This document shows, one piece after another, positions 53,181 to 60,813 of a DNA stretch of 64,000 bases. Under the pieces are notes generated by a model. It was not told the origin of the DNA. It searched no databases and saw only the letters and a program-made list of their open reading frames with translations. Position 1 is the first letter of the stretch. Every line of letters begins with the position of its first letter. This DNA is from Schinkia azotoformans LMG 9581 (GTDB lineage: Bacteria > Bacillota > Bacilli > Bacillales > Bacillaceae_J): contig NZ_AJLR01000147.1 in assembly GCF_000307855.1 (NCBI RefSeq), positions 1 through 64,000 on the forward strand. The letters are read 5' to 3'. The position numbers and the translations under genes were made by a program.

Positions 53181-53400
53181 CGTTTGATTACTGATAACTA
53201 GGATTTATCCTCACCAAAAGGGACACCGCGCCTGTTTGAATATAGATAACTTGATTTTATCCTCACCAAAAGGGGCACCGCGCTTGTTTGAATATAGATA
53301 ACTTGATTTTATCCTCACCAAAAGGGTTTCTGTGCTTGTTTGATTATAGATAACTCGATTTTATCCTCATCAAAACGGGACCAGAACTGATTTGATTAAT
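53181..53400. repeat. 52-bp tandem repeat array B (four units)
   Basis: Units begin with GATAAC at 53193, 53245, 53297 and 53349, an exact 52-bp period. The first half (GATAACTTGATTTTATCC then TCACCAAAA) is nearly invariant. The second half varies and ends in TTTGAATATA or TTTGATTATA. Same family as 30303-30420. It fills the gap between convergent operons; no ORF with a ribosome site. Confidence 0.85.
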
Positions 53401-53417
53401 AATAGCGCACTAATTTA

Positions 53418-54275
53418 CTATTTAATAAATCTCCGAATCCCTTCTGAAATCGAATCCGTCAAAATCACTAACAGCACATAACAAATTAAAAACAACGTTA
53501 TATCAGAATAATGGAACCAGCTCATACTCAGCTTGAAAGCTTGACCTAATCCTCCTGCTCCGACAAAGCCGACAACAATGGTTGTACGGATAATAACTTC
53601 CCATCGATATAGAATATAGGTGATAAACTGGGGAAGTACAGTTGGGATGACGCCATAAATAAACATTTGTACTTTACCAGCACCGGAAGAGGCTAGACTC
53701 CGTATTGGTCGCGTATCAACATCCTCAATAACCTCTGCACAAAGCTTGCCTAATATACCGAAGTTATGCAGCGCCAAGGCAATAGCCCCAGGTAGAATGC
53801 CTGGTTTAAAAATAAAGATAATAATCATTGCCCAAATTAATTCTGGAACCGATCTTGAAAAAATATAACAACCACGAATAAGTCCATACACTATTTTTCC
53901 ATACCATTTTCTTGACAAGGTCAATGTTCCATTGGCCACATTTCGGGCAGCCGGAACCACCGTTAATACCATAATAATGACCGAAAATCCAATGGCCATA
54001 ATACTCATTTGCAATGTTTCAACTGAAAGCTTTAATGCCTCGAGCCAGCTTTCCTTACTTAAAAAGGCGGGATGTTCTTCCCCTACACCAGCCAATCCAT
54101 TGAAAAATTCCTTCGTATATACCAAGTTTTCCTCTGAAAACAAATCAAATAGACTGGCATCTTCTCCAACAAAAATGAAAAGCCAAGAGCTAAGAACAAG
54201 GGCGAAAATTAACAAAACGGAGAGCTTAATAACACCGATTTTGGCTGGTCGCCTAAGATTTTTTTCGTTTTTCAT
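53418..54275 (-). CDS. phnE: PhnE-type ABC permease (second)
   Basis: The 285-residue permease of the phosphonate type has about six membrane segments and a cytoplasmic loop with RSLASSGAGKVQMFIYGVIPTVLPQF. I place the start at 54275, where GAGGT is 7 nt upstream and the gene meets the stop of the other permease by overlap. The longer frame to 54308 has no ribosome site. Last gene of phnD-phnC-phnE-phnE. Confidence 0.88.
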   Translation of the reverse strand: MKNEKNLRRPAKIGVIKLSVLLIFALVLSSWLFIFVGEDASLFDLFSEENLVYTKEFFNGLAGVGEEHPAFLSKESWLEALKLSVETLQMSIMAIGFSVIIMVLTVVPAARNVANGTLTLSRKWYGKIVYGLIRGCYIFSRSVPELIWAMIIIFIFKPGILPGAIALALHNFGILGKLCAEVIEDVDTRPIRSLASSGAGKVQMFIYGVIPTVLPQFITYILYRWEVIIRTTIVVGFVGAGGLGQAFKLSMSWFHYSDITLFLICYVLLVILTDSISEGIRRFIK

Positions 54276-55066
54276 GCTACCAACCTCTTTCGTAAAACTT
54301 GGCTCCAAAAATCAATCAGTAAAACTAGGGCAATTAAAAAGAACATGAATGTCCATACTTCATCGTATTTTAAATCATTAAGTGACAGTTGAATTTGGTA
54401 ACCAAGGCCTCCTAAACCGATAAAACTCATAATTGCTGATGAACGGATCGCACACTCAAAACGATACATAACATAGCTGACCATTCCACCAGCAGCTATC
54501 GGAAAATACCCGTACAACAATATTTGCAGGCGTGAGGCACCGCTCGCTTTTAATGCTTTGATTGGTTCTTCAGGAATGTCATTTAACATATCAGCAAAAA
54601 TCCTTCCTAAGATGCCGCCATAGGGAATCGCAATTGCAAAAATAGCTGCAAATGGAGATAATCCGAATGCTGCTACGAACAACCAAGCCCAGATAAGTTC
54701 ATGAATTGCCCGCATAAATCCTAAAATCCCCCGGAAGGACGTGATGAACATCGCTTTACTGTAGGGTTTCGAAGCAACAACACCAGAGCCCAACACACCG
54801 AACACAACACCGAACAAAACGGCTAGTGACATTCCGGCCGTAGCATAAGCCAATGTTCTCCAGGAAGAAGTGATCGCTAAATTAATAATTTCCGGAGAAA
54901 AATCTGGTTTGATCATTCCTTCAAGGATTTGCATGGTGGTTGCTTTTCCGCCGGAATGTAGAAGGTCAGATCCCCATTCTACAGAAAATAAGCTCCAAGC
55001 AAATACAATGATCATTATAATTGTTAAGGTCGTCTTTTTATGGAATGGAGGTTTCGTATGCATCAT
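54272..55066 (-). CDS. phnE: PhnE-type ABC permease (first)
   Basis: The 264-residue permease is a paralogue of its neighbour, sharing IKALKASGASRLQILLYGYFPI and the VSYVMYRFECAIRSSAIMSFIGLGGLG stretch. Two PhnE permeases form a heterodimeric channel in many Bacillus systems. It overlaps phnC by 4 nt. The transported molecule may be phosphonate, phosphite or phosphate; sequence cannot decide. Confidence 0.9.
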   Translation of the reverse strand: MMHTKPPFHKKTTLTIIMIIVFAWSLFSVEWGSDLLHSGGKATTMQILEGMIKPDFSPEIINLAITSSWRTLAYATAGMSLAVLFGVVFGVLGSGVVASKPYSKAMFITSFRGILGFMRAIHELIWAWLFVAAFGLSPFAAIFAIAIPYGGILGRIFADMLNDIPEEPIKALKASGASRLQILLYGYFPIAAGGMVSYVMYRFECAIRSSAIMSFIGLGGLGYQIQLSLNDLKYDEVWTFMFFLIALVLLIDFWSQVLRKRLVA

Positions 55067-55821
55067 CTCTCGGGCTCCATTAAATCATAAAGATCTGTTA
55101 ACATATGTTCAGTTACTTCATTAATAGGAAGATCAAAGAAAATCCTTCCTGCCCTTAACGCGATAATACGGTCAAAATATTTCGTAGCCAGTTCAACTGA
55201 ATGCAAGCTAGTAATTAAGGTTTGGTTTTCTTCTCCTGCTAATTGGACAAGCTTCGAAATAATATCGTCAGCACGGGCCGGATCTAGGGAAGCAACTGGT
55301 TCATCTGCAAGAATAATTTCCGGCCTTTGCACTAATAGGCGTGCAAGTGCGATACGCTGTTGCTGCCCGCCGGAAAGATTGGCTGTTTTTTCATATATTT
55401 TTTCTAATAGCCCGACTCTTTCCAAGGCATGAATAGCCATATTTTTATCTTGTGGAATAAAAAATGATAGGGCTGATCTGAAAAAGCCCCATTCACCTAA
55501 CCGTCCTGCAAGAACATTATGAATAACCGGCAAGTTAGGTACTAGATCAAACTGCTGACGAATAATGCCTAACTTACGTGACAGTGTTTTGCCTGCCTTA
55601 TATTGGGAAGACGTCATCCCATCAAGCCAATATTCTCCGCTATCAGGTTGAATAATCATCGCTAAGATATTTAATAATGTTGATTTACCGGCACCGCTTG
55701 GACCGATTAATGCGATTCGTTCACCCTTATGGATACAAAGAGAAAGGGAGGATAGAGCCCTATTCTCCCCGTACTTTTTTTCGATATTTTTTAAAACGAA
55801 TTGTTCGTTTTGAAATGCCAT
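55063..55821 (-). CDS. phnC: PhnC-type ABC ATPase
   Basis: The 252-residue ATPase shows Walker A GPSGAGKST (about 40-48), signature LSGGQQQRIALARLLVQ, Walker B IILADEPVASLDP and the switch histidine LHSVELA. The RQQFDLVPNLPVIHNVLAGRLG stretch is typical of PhnC. AAGGTGAAAG precedes the ATG. It lies 11 nt after phnD. Confidence 0.92.
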   Translation of the reverse strand: MAFQNEQFVLKNIEKKYGENRALSSLSLCIHKGERIALIGPSGAGKSTLLNILAMIIQPDSGEYWLDGMTSSQYKAGKTLSRKLGIIRQQFDLVPNLPVIHNVLAGRLGEWGFFRSALSFFIPQDKNMAIHALERVGLLEKIYEKTANLSGGQQQRIALARLLVQRPEIILADEPVASLDPARADDIISKLVQLAGEENQTLITSLHSVELATKYFDRIIALRAGRIFFDLPINEVTEHMLTDLYDLMEPER

Positions 55822-55832
55822 GCTTTCACCTT

Positions 55833-56750
55833 CTACTTAATAATGCCTAATTCCTTTGCAACCTTTTCTATAGCAGCATAATTTTCATTTTTTGTTTCGA
55901 TAAATTTATCTGTGGCAAATAAGTCAAGAATGTCCTTTTGCTCTTCATTCATTGAAAGAAGTGCTTCTTTTAGTTTATCTTTAGTACCTTCCCCGTATAC
56001 TTCATCGACATTGCCTACAACCCAATGATAATCATAGTACGGTGGTGTTGTATAAAAAACTTTTACTTTATTCACATCAACTTTGCCTTCTGCTACAGCT
56101 GTTTCCCAAACTGCTTCATTTAACGCACCTGTTTGGAAAGCACCAGATTCAACTAATTTATATGTTTTATCATGTGATCCAGAATAGTTAGGCATACCAT
56201 CAAGGTCTTGATTAGGATTTATTCCTGCTTCTTCCATAAAGTAACGTGGCATTAAATGACCAGATGTTGAACTCTCACTTCCAAACGTGAAGCTTAAACC
56301 TTTTAAATCGTCTAAGCTATCGATTTGTAGATCATTTTGAGCAATAAATACTGAATGGAATTGTTCATCACGTGGTCTTTGAACGATTGCTTCAGCCTCT
56401 GGTACAACATTTCGAACCTGAACACCAGTTAGTCCGCCAAACCAGCCTAATTGAATTTCGCCACGCTGAAAAGCGGTGATTAGTGCGGCATAATCAACGG
56501 ATGGTACATATTCAACCTCAAGTCCCGTTTTTTCACTAAGATATTCCGCCATCGCACCAAAGCTTCTATTTAAATCTGAGGCATTTTGATCAGGGATTGC
56601 TCCAATTTTTAATACTTGTTTTTTGGCTGCAGTATTTGCTTCCGGAGTAGTTTTGCCTTCTTCATTTTTATCGCTGCCACCGTTTCCACCACATGCAGTT
56701 AAAGCTATCATTAATAATATGGAAAAAATAGCAAGTAATGTTTTTTTCAT
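55833..56750 (-). CDS. phnD: PhnD-type phosphonate/phosphite-binding lipoprotein
   Basis: The 305-residue lipoprotein (lipobox ALTAC, Cys about 20) has the PhnD/PtxB signature: KIGAIPDQNASDLNRSFGAMA, then YAALITAFQRGEIQLGWFGGLTGVQ and FTFGSESSTSGHLMPRYF, whose serines and threonine bind the oxyanion. No phosphonate- or phosphite-degrading genes adjoin, so the actual ligand remains open. GAGGAG precedes the ATG. First gene of a four-gene importer operon. Confidence 0.9.
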   Translation of the reverse strand: MKKTLLAIFSILLMIALTACGGNGGSDKNEEGKTTPEANTAAKKQVLKIGAIPDQNASDLNRSFGAMAEYLSEKTGLEVEYVPSVDYAALITAFQRGEIQLGWFGGLTGVQVRNVVPEAEAIVQRPRDEQFHSVFIAQNDLQIDSLDDLKGLSFTFGSESSTSGHLMPRYFMEEAGINPNQDLDGMPNYSGSHDKTYKLVESGAFQTGALNEAVWETAVAEGKVDVNKVKVFYTTPPYYDYHWVVGNVDEVYGEGTKDKLKEALLSMNEEQKDILDLFATDKFIETKNENYAAIEKVAKELGIIK

Positions 56751-56967
56751 AGTTATTCGCTCCTCTATAAAAATAATTCATGGTGAATATCAAAAATTAT
56801 TATAGAAGGAAGAAAAGAAAACGTAAAGTAATTAAACTTATAAGAATAGTATTAATATTTTTAAGTAGCACTTATAAATTTTAAATATAATGTTAGCTGT
56901 TACCTAAATTTTGATATAATTTCTGGTAAGTATTAAGATTGAAAAATCAATAGTTGGAGGAAAAAAA

Positions 56968-57558
56968 ATGAACTTAAAAAAATGGCGCATTCAATTTGGA
57001 GTTTTATTAGTAGTATTTTCTTTAGTAGCATTGACCGCTTGTGGTCAACCAAAATTTGAAGCTACCTATGATTGGCCTATGGCGGATTTCTCTTTTACTA
57101 ATCAAGATAATCAACAACTTGGCCTGTCAGATTTAAAAGGAAAGGTCTGGCTTGCGAACTTTGTTTTTACTAATTGTGATACTGTATGTCCGCCAATGAC
57201 AGCCAATATGGCGAAGCTTCAAAAACAAATGGCCGATGAAAAAATCAATGCGGAAATAGTATCTTTTAGTGTGGATCCAACAAGAGATACTCCTGAAACA
57301 TTAAAAGAATTTGCAAGTAAATTTCAAGCTGACCATTCAAACTGGAACTTTCTAACTGGGTATACAGAAGAGGAAATAAAAGCAATCGCCAAATCATCAT
57401 TTAAAACATTAGCAGAAGCAGAACCAGGTACAGATCAATTCATTCACAGTACAAAAATCTTTTTAATTAATCAAGAAGGCATTGTCGTAAAAGGTTATAA
57501 TGGACTAGAAGTTCCTTATGAGGAAATTATTTCTGACTTAAAAGCTATAACGAAATAA
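56968..57558 (+). CDS. Sco-family copper/thiol lipoprotein
   Basis: The 196-residue lipoprotein (lipobox ALTAC, Cys about 25) has a thioredoxin fold with the Sco metal motif NCDTVCPPM (CxxxC, about residues 71-75) and the distant histidine ligand in FIHSTKIF. Sco proteins load or reduce the CuA centre of cytochrome oxidase. Placed just upstream of cytochrome c and nosZ, it may serve the CuA site of NosZ. GGAGG precedes the ATG; its own terminator follows. Confidence 0.92.
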   Translation: MNLKKWRIQFGVLLVVFSLVALTACGQPKFEATYDWPMADFSFTNQDNQQLGLSDLKGKVWLANFVFTNCDTVCPPMTANMAKLQKQMADEKINAEIVSFSVDPTRDTPETLKEFASKFQADHSNWNFLTGYTEEEIKAIAKSSFKTLAEAEPGTDQFIHSTKIFLINQEGIVVKGYNGLEVPYEEIISDLKAITK

Positions 57559-57611
57559 TAAACAGTAGTAAATTTATTCACTGTTAGTAATATGATAAAC
57601 CTTTATTTTAT

Positions 57612-57646
57612 AACTAGTTTCCAAATGGAAGCTAGTTTTTTTATTT
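57612..57646 (+). terminator. Terminator of the Sco gene
   Basis: AACTAG-TTTCC / GGAA-GCTAGTT hairpin followed by TTTTTTATTTT. Confidence 0.8.
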
Positions 57647-57768
57647 TCATAGAAAAATATTTTTTCAAGTAAATTTGATCAAATATTGAAGAGATTCTTG
57701 AAAAAATTTCGTCTTTTTTGTGAAGGAGATGTGAAAGAAATGTGAAATCTTGTCAATTTTTGATATTG

Positions 57769-57784
57769 TGTGATATTTATCACA
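57769..57784 (+). promoter_or_regulatory. CRP/FNR-type operator of the nosZ operon
   Basis: TGTGA-TATTTA-TCACA is a perfect 5-6-5 palindrome identical in layout to the Bacillus FNR box. Its centre (57776.5) is 41.5 bp before an inferred start near 57818, given TAAGAT (57806-57811) as the -10 element. This is the class II activator position. It argues for anaerobic activation of the cytochrome c-nosZ operon. Confidence 0.85.
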
Positions 57785-57805
57785 TGTTTTTTGTTTCTTT
57801 GGAAT

Positions 57806-57811
57806 TAAGAT
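57806..57811 (+). promoter_or_regulatory. -10 element of the nosZ operon promoter
   Basis: TAAGAT lies at the right distance from the upstream palindrome, and no good -35 hexamer is visible. This is expected for an activator-dependent promoter. Confidence 0.6.
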
Positions 57812-57853
57812 AGGGTCGTAATCTTAACAAACATCCTGAAAGGGGGGGACAAG

Positions 57854-58288
57854 ATGAAAAATGCAATTATAATCTTTTTTGTTTTCGCATTAGTGGGATT
57901 TGGTGGTGGCTATTTATTTAGTCAATCGGGTTCACAAGAACAAGCTACAGCACCAGATAATGCGGCAACCGAACAAACTCAAAATACAGCCGATGATGAA
58001 AAAGTGGAAGCACCTGCACCAGCTGTATCTCCAGAAGGAGAGATTTTCAATCAGAAAGGTTGCCTTGCTTGCCACTCTGTAGAAAATCTTGGTTTACAAG
58101 GTGGAGCTACAGGTCCTGACTTATCACAAGCATATGTGAATGTTGAAGGAAAGCATGGAAAACCAATTAATGAATTCTTAAAAGAACCAACATCAGCGGT
58201 AATGTCATCAGTGATCGGTGGTAACCCATTGACAGATGATGAAATAAATAAAGTTGTTGAAGCTTTAAAAATTGCTAGTGAAAAATAA
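57854..58288 (+). CDS. Membrane-anchored c-type cytochrome (NosC-like)
   Basis: The 144-residue protein has an N-terminal membrane anchor (IIIFFVFALVGFGGGYLF), a ~40-residue Ala/Glu/Gln linker, and a monohaem domain with the haem motif CLACH (about residues 73-77) and a likely Met ligand in AVMSSVIGG. It would carry electrons from the quinol pool to NosZ. First gene after the FNR box, 15 nt ahead of nosZ. GGGGGG gives a very strong ribosome site. Confidence 0.9.
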   Translation: MKNAIIIFFVFALVGFGGGYLFSQSGSQEQATAPDNAATEQTQNTADDEKVEAPAPAVSPEGEIFNQKGCLACHSVENLGLQGGATGPDLSQAYVNVEGKHGKPINEFLKEPTSAVMSSVIGGNPLTDDEINKVVEALKIASEK

Positions 58289-58303
58289 TAGGAGGTGCGT
58301 TTA

Positions 58304-60181
58304 ATGAAAAAAGGTATTATCCCTGCCATAACTGGTTTAGTTGCCGGTGTATTGGCATCAACTGTTTTCTTCGCACAGACGGAAGTCGGTCCAAGACCGG
58401 TTGCCAACACATCTTCAACAGTAAAATCAAATGCTGAAAAGGTTTATGTGCCATTTGGTGAAAAAGACGAATATTATTTATTCGCATCTGGTGGTCACTC
58501 AGGACAATTGTTTGTTTACGGTGTACCATCAATGAGACATATTCGTACAGTACCTATCTTCTCTCAAGATTCAGCAACAGGATATGGCTGGTCTGAGGAA
58601 TCGAAAAAGCTTATGGGGAACTATACATGGGGTGACTTCCACCATCCAGCGTTCTCAGAAACAAAAGGTGAATATGACGGTAAATATATGTTTGCAACTG
58701 ACGTAGCAAATAGCCGTGCTGCAGTAATGGATCTTAAAACATTTACTGTAAAAGATATTATTGAAGTACCAAATACGAGTGGACCACACTGTGCGGCATT
58801 CGTTACTGATAATTCAGAGTATATCTTCTTACCAACACGTTTCTCTGTGCCGCTAGGCAGTGCTTATGCGTCATTAGACGAATACAGCCAAAAATATTAT
58901 GGAGTTATGAGTGCTGTTCAATTTGATGAGCAAAAACAAAAACTCGGAGTTTCTTGGCAAGTTGCACTTCCACCATGGAGCTATGACTTATCAGATGCTG
59001 GTAAAGGTCCTTCACATGGTTGGGGTGTAATCACAACTTATAATACGGAAGAAGCAACAACTACAATGGAAATCAATGCGTCTCAAGCAGACCGTGACTT
59101 TATTGTGCTCTTCAACTGGCAGGAACTTGAAAAGATGGTTGCAGAGGGAAATTATGAAGAAGTTAATGGTGAAAAAATTGTCTTCCCTGATAAGAACAAA
59201 GGTGGAATCTACTTAGTACCAGTTGCTAAATCTCCACACGGAGTTGACGTAACACCAGATGGAACAAGATTTATCGCTTCAGGTAAACTTGCACCATCAA
59301 TGACAGTATTTTCATTTGAAAAAGCATTTAAAGCTATCGAAAATAAAGATTTTTCTGGCGAAAAATATGGTATGCCTGTATTAAACTATGATTCTGTAAT
59401 GGAACGCGAAGTAAACCCTGAAAATGCTCTTGGTCCGCTTCATACACAATTCGATGATAAAGGAATGGCTTACACAACAATGTTCATTTCTTCTGAAATC
59501 GTTAAGTGGGATCCTAACACAGGGGAAACATTAGACCGTGTACCTGTTCAATATTCACCAGGTCACTCAGTTGCTGCGGAAGGTGACTCAGCTTCACCAG
59601 ATGGTAAGTATATTATTGCATTGAATAAGATTGCGAAGGATTCTTACTTATCTGTTGGTCCTTCACACCCTGAATCCATGCAGTTAATCGACTTAACTGG
59701 ACCTAAGATGGAAATTATTCAATCTGCGCCAGTTAACCCAGAGCCACACTATGCACAAATGATTAAAGCAGATAAGATTAAAACAATTACAGTCTATGAT
59801 AAAGATCCATCAAATCCTGATGCAGTATATAGCCAGGATCAAACAAGAATTGAACGTAACGGTAAAAAAGTGGATGTCTACGGTATTGCAATGCGTTCAA
59901 GATTTATCTTTGATGCAAAATCTGAGCGTCCAGACGTTATTGAAGTAAATGAAGGCGACGAAGTAACGATTCATTTAACAAATATCGACTTTGACCAAGA
60001 TATTACACACGGCTTTGCTATTAACAAATATGATCTAAACTTCGAAGTACAGCCTGGACAAACAGAAACAATTAAATTTAAAGCTGACAAAGCTGGAACA
60101 TATCCACTATATTGTACAAACTTCTGTTCAGCGCTACACCAAGAAATGAATGGTTATTTATTAGTTAAACCAAAAAATTAA
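58304..60181 (+). CDS. nosZ: Nitrous oxide reductase NosZ, clade II (Sec-type)
   Basis: The 625-residue enzyme reduces N2O to N2 on the outer side of the membrane. The N-terminal helix (MKKGIIPAITGLVAGVLAS) lacks the twin-arginine motif of clade I, so export is by Sec. All seven CuZ histidines are visible (113, 114, 162, 312, 380, 421, 482). The CuA site in the C-terminal cupredoxin is complete (His569, Cys604, Cys608, His612, Met615; motif CTNFCSALHQEM). ATG 58304 follows GGAGGTG. The GTG at 58295 is inside it. It is preceded by cytochrome c and followed by a hairpin and nosB-like, nosD2, nosY2, nosF2. Confidence 0.98.
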   Translation: MKKGIIPAITGLVAGVLASTVFFAQTEVGPRPVANTSSTVKSNAEKVYVPFGEKDEYYLFASGGHSGQLFVYGVPSMRHIRTVPIFSQDSATGYGWSEESKKLMGNYTWGDFHHPAFSETKGEYDGKYMFATDVANSRAAVMDLKTFTVKDIIEVPNTSGPHCAAFVTDNSEYIFLPTRFSVPLGSAYASLDEYSQKYYGVMSAVQFDEQKQKLGVSWQVALPPWSYDLSDAGKGPSHGWGVITTYNTEEATTTMEINASQADRDFIVLFNWQELEKMVAEGNYEEVNGEKIVFPDKNKGGIYLVPVAKSPHGVDVTPDGTRFIASGKLAPSMTVFSFEKAFKAIENKDFSGEKYGMPVLNYDSVMEREVNPENALGPLHTQFDDKGMAYTTMFISSEIVKWDPNTGETLDRVPVQYSPGHSVAAEGDSASPDGKYIIALNKIAKDSYLSVGPSHPESMQLIDLTGPKMEIIQSAPVNPEPHYAQMIKADKIKTITVYDKDPSNPDAVYSQDQTRIERNGKKVDVYGIAMRSRFIFDAKSERPDVIEVNEGDEVTIHLTNIDFDQDITHGFAINKYDLNFEVQPGQTETIKFKADKAGTYPLYCTNFCSALHQEMNGYLLVKPKN

Positions 60182-60189
60182 ACAGATAA

Positions 60190-60219
60190 GGGAGTACTTT
60201 ATAGTACTCCCCTCTTTTT
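60190..60219 (+). terminator. Hairpin between nosZ and the nosB-like gene
   Basis: Perfect 9-bp stem GGGAGTACT / AGTACTCCC with a TTAT loop and CTCTTTTT tail only 9 nt after the nosZ stop. It may partly stop transcripts or protect the nosZ mRNA end, so NosZ would exceed its maturation factors. Confidence 0.75.
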
Positions 60220-60243
60220 AAAATAAGTTATGGGGTGATGGGT

Positions 60244-60813
60244 ATGTCTAAGAAGCTATCTGTACCTTCTATGGCATTATTAATTATTGCAGCAGGATTA
60301 TTTGTTACTTCTATCTTCTTTCCGTGGTGGGGAATGAAATTTTTTGCGCCACAATATCCAGAGGGGCTCGATATTATTGTGTATCCATATAAATTAGAAG
60401 ATGCAAACGATGTATCGATCATTAATGGTTTAAATCACTACATCGGCATGAAAGAATTTAGTGAAGAAAACTTTCCTGAATTAAGCTATTTATCTTACAT
60501 TATCGGCGGATTAGCCTTATTAACATTAGTTGTTGGGATTTTACGTAACAAAAAATTATTAATGGGATTAATTGGTTTATTCGTCATCGGCGGCGCTTTA
60601 GGTGTTTATGATATTCATCGCTGGCTGAAAAGCTATGGAACAAATTTGGACCCAATGGCTCCAATTGATGTACCACCATTTGTTCCACCAATCATTGGAG
60701 AGAATACAATTGCTAATTTTGTAACTCATAGTTATTTTACAACAGGGTTTTTTATGATTGGGATTGCATTTATTCTAATGATTATTCCATTATGGAAGGA
60801 TAGAGCGCAATGA
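60244..60813 (+). CDS. NosB-position membrane protein
   Basis: The 189-residue protein has four likely membrane helices (starting near residues 9, 83, 107 and 160) and an outer loop of ~50 residues rich in aromatic residues after TM1. It occupies the nosZ-nosD interval where clade II clusters carry nosB, an uncharacterised membrane protein of the nos system. Sequence-level identity with NosB is not something I can confirm. ATG 60244 follows GGGGTGAT. Its end overlaps nosD2 by 4 nt. Confidence 0.75.
   Translation: MSKKLSVPSMALLIIAAGLFVTSIFFPWWGMKFFAPQYPEGLDIIVYPYKLEDANDVSIINGLNHYIGMKEFSEENFPELSYLSYIIGGLALLTLVVGILRNKKLLMGLIGLFVIGGALGVYDIHRWLKSYGTNLDPMAPIDVPPFVPPIIGENTIANFVTHSYFTTGFFMIGIAFILMIIPLWKDRAQ

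Noticed and set aside
53181-53400. Possible CRISPR array (regular 52-bp repeats)
   Set aside because: The intervals between the conserved halves are themselves similar to each other, unit number is low, the repeat half is not a typical CRISPR palindrome and no cas genes are present.
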